NCBI GenBank assembly: GCA_031430435.1
Contig: JANPBM010000049.1
Coordinates: 1-64,000 of the forward strand
From: JANNVK01 sp031430435
GTDB lineage: Bacteria; Acidobacteriota; Blastocatellia; Pyrinomonadales; Pyrinomonadaceae
DNA length: 64,000 nt
Direction: 5' to 3'
A program made the translations under genes and the position numbers. Numbering within the stretch: the stretch's first letter is position 1; each line of letters begins with the position of its first letter. Positions 49,657 to 57,279 of the stretch are shown one piece after another. The notes below the pieces were generated by a model that did no database searches, was not told the DNA's origin, and saw only the letters and a list, made by a program, of their open reading frames with translations.

Positions 49657-52530
49657 ATGGCTTCAATTGCAATTCAAGTCGGCATCATGGCAGGTTCAAT
49701 GCTTGTGCAGTATCTGACGGCACGGCGTGTAAAACGACCGCCGACCGATAAAGGTCGTTATGACGATATTCGTATTCAAGGAAGCGATTACGGAGCATAT
49801 ATTCCGCGAATTTGGGGCAAGGTCAGGTTCGCTCCGCAAATTGTTTTCTCAAACGGAATTCAACATTATACCGTTGATTCGGGCGGCGGAAGCGGCGGAA
49901 AAGGCGGCGGCGGAAACGGCAACGGTTCGGGCGGAACCGTCCGCGAACACGTTTATCAAACCTCAGTCGCGTTGCTGGCTTGCCACGGTCCGATTGTTGA
50001 TTTTGTAAAAATTTGGGCGGACGCAGATGTTTTAAGCGGTTCGACAGTTCCCGTCAACCAAACCGGCTTTGAAGCCGAAAATGCAACGCTTGCCGGCGGA
50101 GCAAATGCGGTTGCCGATGCGGACTGCTCGAACGGTCAAAAAGTTGTCGGAGTCGGTAACGGCGGAACAGTTTCATTTGATTTTGCATCTTTCGCACCAA
50201 CTTTTTTTCCCGAAGATCCGCCGGAACTGGTTTTGCATACTCAATTCACCTTTTACTATAAATCAATTGGCAACAAAACCGCTTATCTGAGTTTCGACGG
50301 CAATACACCCGAACCGTATTTGTTTTTAGATACTGCAGACGCTTTGGCTACGCGGACAATTTTAATCGAAGGCGAGGTTGCAACGTGTGTTGTTTCAAAT
50401 CCTTCGGCGGATGCCCCTGATCTGGACAGAATATCTTTCAGATATGTATTTATTCACCAAATCGGTACAACCGGCGGCAACGGAAATTTCAGCGTTTCAG
50501 GTTTTCATAATCCAAAAATCCTTTATCCGAGCAATCCTGATGATCCAAGCGATTATTACGATTATTATCCGCCAAAAAATATCTCAACAGGTGAAATTGT
50601 CGCCGGCACTCCGATTCCGAGTCAAAGTATCAGATTTTACACAGGCACGGAAACACAAACACCCGATTCGGCGATTGTCGCGTATTTAGATCAGCGTTTC
50701 GGAGTCGGCGAAGGCGTAAAACGGGCATCGGCAATGCGTGGTTTGGCGTATGTGATGCTCGAAAACATCACAATCCCGAACGGTCGTCTGCAAAATTTTA
50801 CGATGGAAGTAAATCAAGGCACTACGTCCGTCGGACAGATTATCAAAGATTTATATGCTGAAGCAAGAATTCCCGAAACTGATGTTGATGTGTCAGACTT
50901 GTCGGGTTTGACGCTGACGGGATTAATCGTGTATCAGTCAACACCCGCAGCGGAAATTATTAAAAAATTGGAGATGTGGTTTGATTTTGAGATGGTCGAA
51001 AATAACGGCAAATTTGTCGCTGTGCGTGAAGATTCCGCGATTGTCGCTACGTTGACGGCACAAGATTTACGCGGTCATAATTTCGGCGATACTTTTCCCG
51101 ACTTTGATGATGATATTATGTACGCCGACGAGGTTTCATTGCCGCGTGAAGTCCACGTTACACATCTTAATCCCGCGTTGGATTATCACAACGAAACTCA
51201 AACTGCTCAATTATTCGCTGCGACGAATGCGAATGAAAAAGTAGAGCTGAACTTTCCGTTTGTTTCGACACCCGATGAAGCCCGCAAAGTTGCCGAAAAA
51301 TATTTGCTGAAAACACACATCGAACGAACAAAGCATTCGTTTTCAACGCTGCCGAAACATCAAAAATTACAGGTCGGCGACCGTGTAACGCTTCAACTCG
51401 CAACTCGAAATTATGATGTGAAATTGAAGAAAAAAGCGGCGGCAATTCCGAGCGGCAGAATAGACTATCAAGCAGTCGCATCGGACGCAAGCATTTACAG
51501 CCAAATTCAGAGCAAAACCAACACCGAATCTCCGCACGGATTTATGTTCAAAGACGCAGCACAGCCGAATTTTCCGGCAAATTCAAAATTGGTGATTTTT
51601 GAATCAACACCGCTCATTGGTCAGCACGGCACGGACTTCGGTGTTTATATGGCGGTTTGCGGACGCGGATTAGGAACGTGGAACGGAGCGACAGTTTTCC
51701 GTGAAACCCTGCCTGAACAGTTCGAGTCAATTTCGCAGATCGAAATACAAGCAAATATCGGCGTTGCTCAAAATACACTTGGCAATTTCACGCCGAGCGG
51801 AGAGACCTTAGACGAAACCGACGAAACAAACGGATTGACGATATTTTTTCATAATACGACAAATTTGGAATCAATTACTTTGGCTGAAGCTGAAGCAAAT
51901 CCGCAATCGAATTTAATCCGAATCGGAGATGAGTGGCTTCAATTTTTGACCGCAACCGCAGAAGTATTTGAGAAGTTTTCTTATTTTCGATCAGCCTGGA
52001 CGATCAGTAATTTGCGACGCGGAAAATTCGGCACAGGTCAAACGCTTGGCAGCCATCTAGCCGACGAAAACTGCATCGTAGCGACAGGTTCACTGAAATG
52101 GCGAAAATACGAACCGCAGGAAATCGGCTTGAGCCAAAATTTCAAGGTCGTCACGGTCGGGCAAGATTCGGAAGTCGGGCAGATTACCGCTCATGCGTTT
52201 GAACCGCAAAATTTATATCTGAATAATAAATTTGATTTAAACTTAAAATATTCCGACAGCGGGCGATTATTCGGGAATAAAAATGCAGACGTCTTAGTTA
52301 TTTTTCAACTTCCGCTTGTAAAAGAAAAACTGATTTACAGATTTGTATGTATTGAAAAAGACGGAATGCAAATTCAAGCGGATGCGTCAGAAACGATAAT
52401 TTTTGATGCAACGGAAGGCAGTCCGGGCGGAAATATCAATACATCGTCTGCCGGTTCGTACGCCGAAATCGAAGGAATCAACGGGAAATGGGTCTGCCGA
52501 ACATATACGGGTGTTTGGTTTAGAGTTTAA
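49657..52530 (+). CDS. Tail tip / host-specificity protein (phage_tail_3 type)
   Basis: 957 residues. Starts with a hydrophobic helix (SIAIQVGIMAGSMLVQYL) then a beta region with a Gly-rich loop (~77-95). Central segment GQIIKDLYAEARIPETDVDVSDL... and MWFDFEMVENNGKFVAVRE match phage_tail_3. Last gene of the late operon; likely central fibre carrying receptor specificity. Full length and intact. Confidence 0.85.
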   Translation: MASIAIQVGIMAGSMLVQYLTARRVKRPPTDKGRYDDIRIQGSDYGAYIPRIWGKVRFAPQIVFSNGIQHYTVDSGGGSGGKGGGGNGNGSGGTVREHVYQTSVALLACHGPIVDFVKIWADADVLSGSTVPVNQTGFEAENATLAGGANAVADADCSNGQKVVGVGNGGTVSFDFASFAPTFFPEDPPELVLHTQFTFYYKSIGNKTAYLSFDGNTPEPYLFLDTADALATRTILIEGEVATCVVSNPSADAPDLDRISFRYVFIHQIGTTGGNGNFSVSGFHNPKILYPSNPDDPSDYYDYYPPKNISTGEIVAGTPIPSQSIRFYTGTETQTPDSAIVAYLDQRFGVGEGVKRASAMRGLAYVMLENITIPNGRLQNFTMEVNQGTTSVGQIIKDLYAEARIPETDVDVSDLSGLTLTGLIVYQSTPAAEIIKKLEMWFDFEMVENNGKFVAVREDSAIVATLTAQDLRGHNFGDTFPDFDDDIMYADEVSLPREVHVTHLNPALDYHNETQTAQLFAATNANEKVELNFPFVSTPDEARKVAEKYLLKTHIERTKHSFSTLPKHQKLQVGDRVTLQLATRNYDVKLKKKAAAIPSGRIDYQAVASDASIYSQIQSKTNTESPHGFMFKDAAQPNFPANSKLVIFESTPLIGQHGTDFGVYMAVCGRGLGTWNGATVFRETLPEQFESISQIEIQANIGVAQNTLGNFTPSGETLDETDETNGLTIFFHNTTNLESITLAEAEANPQSNLIRIGDEWLQFLTATAEVFEKFSYFRSAWTISNLRRGKFGTGQTLGSHLADENCIVATGSLKWRKYEPQEIGLSQNFKVVTVGQDSEVGQITAHAFEPQNLYLNNKFDLNLKYSDSGRLFGNKNADVLVIFQLPLVKEKLIYRFVCIEKDGMQIQADASETIIFDATEGSPGGNINTSSAGSYAEIEGINGKWVCRTYTGVWFRV

Positions 52531-52567
52531 AAACAAAAGTCTGTCTTTGTCGGCAGACTTTTGTTTT
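52530..52567. terminator. Bidirectional terminator at the end of the late operon
   Basis: Perfect 14-bp stem AAAACAAAAGTCTG / CAGACTTTTGTTTT (52530-52543, 52554-52567). It separates the convergent late operon (plus) and the right-arm operon (minus). Confidence 0.85.
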
Positions 52568-52742
52568 CAGGTTTGGTTAGGGCAATCGTTTTTGATTTTT
52601 GCGTAAATATAATCTTTCAAGTTGTCGGACAGACTAATCAGTCCGACTCCGATAATTCCGTTTAATTCGATAACCGCGTCAGTTACTTGCTCGAGGTTAA
52701 ACCTTTTTCGACAATAAGTTGTTTAATTTCTTGCTTTTCCAT
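52567..52742 (-). pseudogene. Small right-arm protein broken by a -1 frameshift
   Basis: ATG at 52742 (GAGGAG upstream) opens MEKQEIKQLIVEKGLTSSK, stop at 52683. The -1 frame continues as LEQVTDAVIELNGIIGVGLISLSDNLKDYI... to TGA 52567, with no start. One missing C in the ACCTC tract joins them into ~58 residues. It is the last gene of the minus operon, overlapping the terminator. Confidence 0.55.
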
Positions 52743-52750
52743 AATTCTCC

Positions 52751-53176
52751 TCAATGATTTTTTTGATCGTAAAGATATAAACCGAGTCCGAATTTAGCGG
52801 CGGCTCGTCTGAGTGCCATACTTTCGGAATTACTGGACGAATTACCGTATGAATCTAAATCCTCGTCCTCTTGACCGCTTGCGTCGCGGAAAACAATTCC
52901 TTCCAAACACGGGATTGAAATTCTAACCGTCATAATCAGCTTTCCGGCGATGGATTCGATTGAACGAATCTCGTAACACCAACCGCTTGCGTAATGGTCA
53001 AGATATTTAATTGCATCGTGCCACGCGATATAAACGATTTCTTTGCCGCCTTGTTTGCGTTTGCGTAAATGCCGGTTTGCCACAGGTTTTGATAAATCTT
53101 TGCCAATATCGCGGATTGAACGCAATTCGTTCGTGATTTCGGTTGTAATTTCTTCGGTAATGTTTTCTTTGTTCAT
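52751..53176 (-). CDS. Rad52-like single-strand annealing protein
   Basis: 141 residues. KEIVYIAWHDAIKYLDHYASGWCYEIRSI and SESMALRRAAAKFGLGLYLYDQ are the two hallmark segments of Rad52/Sak-type annealing proteins. It anneals complementary single strands in phage recombination and may coat DNA ends. It is in an operon with zinc-ribbon proteins and the PARP. No exonuclease partner is obvious. Confidence 0.8.
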   Translation of the reverse strand: MNKENITEEITTEITNELRSIRDIGKDLSKPVANRHLRKRKQGGKEIVYIAWHDAIKYLDHYASGWCYEIRSIESIAGKLIMTVRISIPCLEGIVFRDASGQEDEDLDSYGNSSSNSESMALRRAAAKFGLGLYLYDQKNH

Positions 53177-53188
53177 AATTTTATTTTC

Positions 53189-53419
53189 TTAATATCTGTC
53201 AAACGCAATAAATAAACATTCAACTACATCGTCCGCATCATTAAATCCTGCGTCAAAAGGATTCACCATTCGGTGTTTATCTGTACTAACTTTCAGTTTT
53301 TCCAACGTGATTTCTTCGGCATATTCGCCGTGGTCGTAACCGCAAATCGGCATATTCGGCGGATATTCTGCCAGAAGTTTGTCGGCTAATTCTTTTACGG
53401 TTGTAAATTTTGGTTTCAT
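53189..53419 (-). CDS. Small hypothetical protein
   Basis: 76 residues (MKPKFTTVKELADKLLAEYPPNMPICGYDHGE...). Resembles small phage proteins of 'valine-tRNA-ligase-like' unknown type that occur in DNA-repair operons, but no known domain is assigned. The ATG overlaps the stop of the upstream 57-residue gene. Confidence 0.6.
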   Translation of the reverse strand: MKPKFTTVKELADKLLAEYPPNMPICGYDHGEYAEEITLEKLKVSTDKHRMVNPFDAGFNDADDVVECLFIAFDRY

Positions 53420-53589
53420 AATTCTATTTCAATCTCCAATTCAGGCGGAAAGCCTACCTTAAAACGTCGTTCTTCTACAAAATCAATGTCAGTAACTCTG
53501 ACGTTGTTTTCCATTTCAAATTTACTGATTAAACTTTGAATCTCTTGCTCAAGTAATCCTTTATTGATGTGAATCTGTTCTTTATCCAT
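53416..53589 (-). CDS. 57-residue hypothetical protein
   Basis: Reads MDKEQIHINKGLLEQEIQSL..., then a FEMENNVRVTDIDF core and an acidic end. It overlaps the next gene by 4 bp and follows the 112-residue zinc protein by 2 bp. The continuous operon spacing supports it; the function is unknown. Confidence 0.6.
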   Translation of the reverse strand: MDKEQIHINKGLLEQEIQSLISKFEMENNVRVTDIDFVEERRFKVGFPPELEIEIEL

Positions 53590-53591
53590 AT

Positions 53592-53930
53592 TTATTTACT
53601 TCCTGTTTGCGTGTTCGGGTAATTATCTTGTAACCAAATAAACCATTTTTTACTTGGGTTAAGCCGAATAAACTTTTCAAGAGCTTCTTTCAAACCGCCT
53701 AGAAAATATTCACCTTCTGCTTTGAAAGTTGATTTGCTTAATTGCTCACATTTGGAACTTTCAATGATATTCATTTTTGCGGTTGCACAGTTATCACAAT
53801 CATCGAAAAAAGCGTCGGCTTGACCGTAACAGTACCCGAAAGTTTTGCCGCAAGTTCCGCAATCAAAAGAGTTATTTTCTTTATTGCATTCGCCGCATTG
53901 ACATTTAATTTTAGTATTTTCGTTGCTCAT
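53592..53930 (-). CDS. Cys-rich zinc-binding protein
   Basis: 112 residues. Ten cysteines in the first 60 residues (CQCGECNKE, CGTCGKTFGYCYGQ, CDNC) form at least two zinc sites; the C-terminal half is helical (ALEKFIRLNPSKKWFIWLQDNY). Probably DNA/RNA or protein binding. Part of the PARP operon. Confidence 0.6.
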   Translation of the reverse strand: MSNENTKIKCQCGECNKENNSFDCGTCGKTFGYCYGQADAFFDDCDNCATAKMNIIESSKCEQLSKSTFKAEGEYFLGGLKEALEKFIRLNPSKKWFIWLQDNYPNTQTGSK

Positions 53931-53934
53931 ATTT

Positions 53935-54150
53935 TTATTGAAAATTCATCTTAATTCCCTGCTCCGTAAAATCTTCTTCCGTGTAACTTGTTTGGCATTT
54001 GTCGCAATCAATTGACTCGATGCCATTGTTTTTGTTTTTCAACACCAATTCGTTTTCCTCGACCGAACCTTTCCATCCGAGCAGTTCGCTCAATGTAAAA
54101 TCGGTTGAACCGCATTTTCCGCACTTTCCTTTTTTGGTTATTTTGCTCAT
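53935..54150 (-). CDS. Zinc-ribbon protein
   Basis: 71 residues. CGKCGSTDFTLSELLGW ... IDCDKCQTSY is a classic CxxC-CxxC zinc ribbon. It starts 1 bp after the PARP stop and is therefore likely co-translated. May act as a DNA-damage or PARP accessory factor; inference only. Confidence 0.65.
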   Translation of the reverse strand: MSKITKKGKCGKCGSTDFTLSELLGWKGSVEENELVLKNKNNGIESIDCDKCQTSYTEEDFTEQGIKMNFQ

Positions 54151-54151
54151 A

Positions 54152-55465
54152 TTATTCTGCTCCGAATTCGCACAAATACTTCAGATTGATTTGTGCCGTT
54201 TCATACACGATGCACTCGTGATTCATAACTCCGCAGTTTCCGGCTTCAACCCACGTCGAGTTAGTGCCGGCTTTCGGGAAACTGCCGTTTTTTGTTTTCG
54301 GTTTGTTAGTTTTCCCAAGGGCGACTTCCGTTAAAAACATAAAAGTTCTTTGATTTCGGTTTCCGCTTTTATTCCAATAATCGGTCGCATAATTTAACGC
54401 TTTTGTGCTTTGATTTGAAGTGTAAATTCCGTCGCCGAACATTCTGCCCGTGCAATGCGAATCGCTTGATTTTGGAATTTGCAAACCGCTTTTCAAAATA
54501 CTTAAAAGGTTTGAAGCCTTTGTTCCGTGCCATAAATTAGTTTCCACATTTCCGATTTTTGCGGAAATCTTATCAAAATCGGTTTTCATATTTTCAATCT
54601 CGATTTCGTAAAGTCTGACTAATTTCAAACCAGATGTTTGGTGTGACGAATTACGCGATTTTTCAAACAAACTCTTTACTTCGCGGAAGGCTTTTTTGCC
54701 TTCTTCCGTCCAGTGCGGAACTTTGGTTAATTTACAGCGAAACATTTTATCTGCTTCCATTTGCGGCGACTGCAAAGTTATTGCCGAATCAAGTGCATCA
54801 AGAATTGCCGATTGCTCGCCGATTGCTTTTTTATCTGCAAGAAGTTCGCTCGCCGGCGGAATTTTAACGCCAAAATCTTTCGGGACTAATTGAAAATAAT
54901 CTCGAATTTTTTCATTGCGAGAATTAATTATCGAGTTTGCCGATTGAATTTTATTCAGTTTTGAAATTTGAGTCAGTAATCCGCGAGCTTCGGCAACTGC
55001 ATTCGGTGTCAAAACTCCGAGCGGTGTTTTAAATGTCGCATTGGCGGCATCGTATTTAATATTTGTAGCGTGGGTAATATTATGAATGTTTACTTCTGCC
55101 AGATATTTGATTAATTCGGCGGTGGTTTTGTCGGTCGTTCCGGTGATTTGTTCAACCGCGATTTTCGACAATTCCTGCGGCTTTGTGCTTGAGCTGAAAA
55201 TCTGCGTTTCAACGTTTCCGACAACGGATGTTTCGCGGTAGCCTTTTTTCACTTTTTCGCTATATTTCTTTTCCAACTCGCTAATCGCCGCCATTGATGA
55301 CGAAAACTGTTTAATCTTTCCCATCATTCCGGCTCCGCTGTCGCGGACTCGACCGAATTTCACTTCAAATTTCCCGTCGTCAAACGCTTTCCCGATCCAA
55401 ACTTTATTGGAATTTTCCGTCGGGTCAAATTTATTTAATTGATAACTTTTTACTTCAACTGACAT
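54152..55465 (-). CDS. PARP1-like poly(ADP-ribose) polymerase (WGR, helical regulatory and catalytic domains)
   Basis: 437 residues from ATG 55465, chosen for GGAG 7-10 bp upstream over an ATG 21 bp earlier. N-terminal WGR domain (~1-85; KVWIGKAFDDGKFEVKFGRVRDSGAG). A PARP regulatory helical domain (~110-180; AELIKYLAEVNIHNITH..., TFKTPLGVLTPNAVAEARGLL) precedes the catalytic domain (~290-437): His313 in LWHGTKAS, Tyr348 in MFGDGIYTSNQSTKALNYAT, Glu417 in NHECIVYE followed by TAQINLKYLCEF, strikingly like human PARP1. The complete H-Y-E triad predicts NAD+-dependent poly-ADP-ribosylation. WGR suggests DNA-break activation. It heads an operon with zinc ribbons and a Rad52-like protein, suggesting phage DNA-repair or host-takeover. 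Confidence 0.93.
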   Translation of the reverse strand: MSVEVKSYQLNKFDPTENSNKVWIGKAFDDGKFEVKFGRVRDSGAGMMGKIKQFSSSMAAISELEKKYSEKVKKGYRETSVVGNVETQIFSSSTKPQELSKIAVEQITGTTDKTTAELIKYLAEVNIHNITHATNIKYDAANATFKTPLGVLTPNAVAEARGLLTQISKLNKIQSANSIINSRNEKIRDYFQLVPKDFGVKIPPASELLADKKAIGEQSAILDALDSAITLQSPQMEADKMFRCKLTKVPHWTEEGKKAFREVKSLFEKSRNSSHQTSGLKLVRLYEIEIENMKTDFDKISAKIGNVETNLWHGTKASNLLSILKSGLQIPKSSDSHCTGRMFGDGIYTSNQSTKALNYATDYWNKSGNRNQRTFMFLTEVALGKTNKPKTKNGSFPKAGTNSTWVEAGNCGVMNHECIVYETAQINLKYLCEFGAE

Positions 55466-55490
55466 TTTATTCTCCAAAACTTTCAAACTA

Positions 55491-55542
55491 ATTATATTTT
55501 ACTTTAGAGTAAGAATTAAGTCAAGTTAATGCTTACTCTAAA
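55491..55542 (-). promoter_or_regulatory. Operator-promoter of the PARP operon
   Basis: TATAAT at 55491-55496 (minus) is 26 bp from the ATG. An 11-bp perfect inverted repeat TTTAGAGTAAG / CTTACTCTAAA (55503-55513, 55532-55542) with an 18-bp gap covers the -35 region. A candidate repressor is the divergent HTH protein at 55594, or the CI-like repressor. Confidence 0.65.
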
Positions 55543-55593
55543 AAAAGTATTTTACAAATTAGTTTTACTAAAGTAATAATTTTATGCTATAAA

Positions 55594-55788
55594 ATGAAAG
55601 TGGATAAAATTTCAACAATTAAAGCAGCGGAAATATTAGGCGTAACCAGAGTCAGAGTTCAGCAACTTATTGAAGAAGGGAAGTTGCCGGCGGAAAAGAT
55701 CGGACGTGATTGGTTTATGGAGGTTTCGGACGTTGAAGCGATTAAGAACCGTCCGGGACGCGGGCGACCGAGTAAAACTGAAAAATGA
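55594..55788 (+). CDS. Excisionase-like small HTH protein
   Basis: 64 residues (MKVDKISTIKAAEILGVTRV...). HTH_17/MerR-like winged helix then a GRGRPSK tail. Closest in the window to the antitoxin-like HTH at 3082. It is 124 bp from attR and divergent from PARP across the palindrome. In the phage circle it faces attP opposite int, a good place for Xis; alternatively it regulates the PARP operon. Confidence 0.7.
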   Translation: MKVDKISTIKAAEILGVTRVRVQQLIEEGKLPAEKIGRDWFMEVSDVEAIKNRPGRGRPSKTEK

Positions 55789-55817
55789 ATAAGCCGGTTT
55801 TGGAATGAAATCGGGAA

Positions 55818-55839
55818 GGTGTGTGTAGTATGCGTGTAG
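55818..55839. repeat. Phage arm repeat (right), candidate Int/Xis arm site
   Basis: Identical in 22 bp and orientation to 4308-4329. Lies 73 bp from the att core. Confidence 0.65.
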
Positions 55840-55845
55840 TAAATA

Positions 55846-55876
55846 AAAAAGACAAGTTTTTAAGGCTTGTCTTTTT
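55846..55876 (-). terminator. Phage-supplied terminator for tRNA-Thr
   Basis: Stem AAAAAGACAAG / CTTGTCTTTTT (55846-55856, 55866-55876), symmetric. On the minus strand it follows the tRNA 3' end by ~37 bp and gives a T-run. It replaces the native host terminator now at 4113-4142 and also ends the plus-strand HTH gene. Confidence 0.7.
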
Positions 55877-55911
55877 GCTTGTAAATCGTTGCATTTACTA
55901 TGTTTATATGA

Positions 55912-55956
55912 AAGCCGATGATGGGACTCAAACCCGCGACCTGATGATTACAAATC
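55912..55956. repeat. attR core within tRNA-Thr
   Basis: Exact 45-bp partner of 4161-4205. It covers tRNA positions from the anticodon loop to the discriminator base plus one base. Confidence 0.93.
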
Positions 55957-55985
55957 AACTGCTCTATCAACTGAGCTACATCGGC
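55913..55985 (-). tRNA. tRNA-Thr(TGT)
   Basis: 73 nt including discriminator. Acceptor GCCGATG/CATCGGC, D-arm GCTC/GAGC, anticodon loop TTTGTAA (anticodon TGT). No encoded CCA. The anticodon stem contains a T-T pair, the T-stem a C-A pair and one wobble, and position 56 is T instead of the near-universal C. It may be slightly degenerate. It is the integration target; the phage restores its 3' half exactly. Confidence 0.88.
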
Positions 55986-56210
55986 ATTTTGCTGTTTTTC
56001 AACCGCAAACGAAAATCCTACAAAAATTACGAAGGTTTTGCAAGTCTCGAAAATAACTTTTTTTGTTTAACGAAAAAAATAATTGTTGACGATTGTTGTG
56101 CAAAAGATTAAACTAAAGTTTGCCGTGTCAGTCGGCAATAAATCTTGCAAAGTTGTTAGAAGCCTCATTTCAACATTAAAAAATTCAGTTGTAAAAAAAA
56201 GGAGATTGTT

Positions 56211-57194
56211 GTGACAGTAAAAATTTTTGGATTAAAAACTCTTAGTCTGAGTTTATTCGCGTTGGTCATCTGCGCATCGTTTGTTTCGGCTCAAAAACCA
56301 AACCCGACGCCGAAAACCCTTCTGCCCGACGAAAAAATGTCGATGTCGGTTGCGGCGGGAAATAATTTGTATTGTGCAGGTTATATTCAGGCAAGTTCAA
56401 TCAGCACGAATCTTGAAGTCGTCGGGAATAACGACGAACCCGAAAAACATCAGTTTACACTCGGCAATTATGTTTATATCAACGCGGGTGCCAGCCAAGG
56501 AATGAAGGTCGGCGACGAGTTTTCAGTAATTCGTCCGCGCGGAAAGGTTACTTCAAAATTCTCGAAAAAAGGGAATTTAGGGATTTATGTCCAAGAAGTC
56601 GGCGGCTTGGAAATTGTTAAAGTCAGAAGCGATGTCTCGGTTGCGTTGATTAAATCGGCGTGTGATTTGATGATGCCGGGCGATTTATTGCAACCGATGC
56701 AACGCCGCAACAGTCCTCTGACACGGAAGTTAAAGCCGCTTGATTTATTTACGGAAGCGAACGGCAAAAGCGTCGGCAGAATTGTTTTGGCTCGCGACGG
56801 GCAAGAAATGCTTTCACGCGATCAAATTATTTATATCGATTTAGGCGATGAAGACAACGTCAAAGTCGGTGATTATTTAACTGTTTTTCGACCGCTCGGC
56901 AAAGGCGGAATTATCGGCAAAGAACAAGGCGAAGTTAATCAGTCGAGCGATAAAGATTTTCAAAGCCAAGTTTACCAAGGCGGCATATTTTCAAACCAAT
57001 CGGCTCGAAAATCAGGTGAAAATGCCAACGGTCAAAAGGTTTTAGGCAACGAAGCGCGAAGCCGTCGTCCGAATGATTTACGCAAAATTGTCGGCGAAAT
57101 CGTTATTTTGAACGTCAAAGAAAAGACTGCAACCGCTGTCATCATTCGAACCGCAACCGAAGTTCACACCGGCGATATGGTCGAGCTTCAGTAG
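56211..57194 (+). CDS. Secreted host protein with two repeated domains
   Basis: 327 residues from GTG 56211 with AAGGAG 6-11 bp upstream. Signal peptide (SLSLFALVICASFVSA). Two related beta segments: YVYINAGASQGMKVGDEFSVIRPRG (~85-110) and IIYIDLGDEDNVKVGDYLTVFRPLG (~205-230), each with a G-M/V-KVGD-x4-VxRP core resembling FlgT-C/CsgG-associated domains. Probably periplasmic or outer-membrane associated; function unknown. Confidence 0.75.
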   Translation: MTVKIFGLKTLSLSLFALVICASFVSAQKPNPTPKTLLPDEKMSMSVAAGNNLYCAGYIQASSISTNLEVVGNNDEPEKHQFTLGNYVYINAGASQGMKVGDEFSVIRPRGKVTSKFSKKGNLGIYVQEVGGLEIVKVRSDVSVALIKSACDLMMPGDLLQPMQRRNSPLTRKLKPLDLFTEANGKSVGRIVLARDGQEMLSRDQIIYIDLGDEDNVKVGDYLTVFRPLGKGGIIGKEQGEVNQSSDKDFQSQVYQGGIFSNQSARKSGENANGQKVLGNEARSRRPNDLRKIVGEIVILNVKEKTATAVIIRTATEVHTGDMVELQ

Positions 57195-57219
57195 AAAAAT
57201 TAACAATTAAGAATTAAAA

Positions 57220-57258
57220 AAAGAGACTGCCGATAAATTTCGCGGTTTCTTTTTTTTA
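57220..57258 (+). terminator. Terminator after the secreted protein gene
   Basis: 11-bp stem AAAGAGACTGC / GCGGTTTCTTT (57220-57230, 57242-57252, one G-T and one T-G pair) followed by TTTTTT. The adjacent short tandem TTCTTAAT repeats (57277-57303) encode the end of pgsA on the other strand. Confidence 0.7.
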
Positions 57259-57279
57259 TTGTCGGCATTGAAGTAATTC

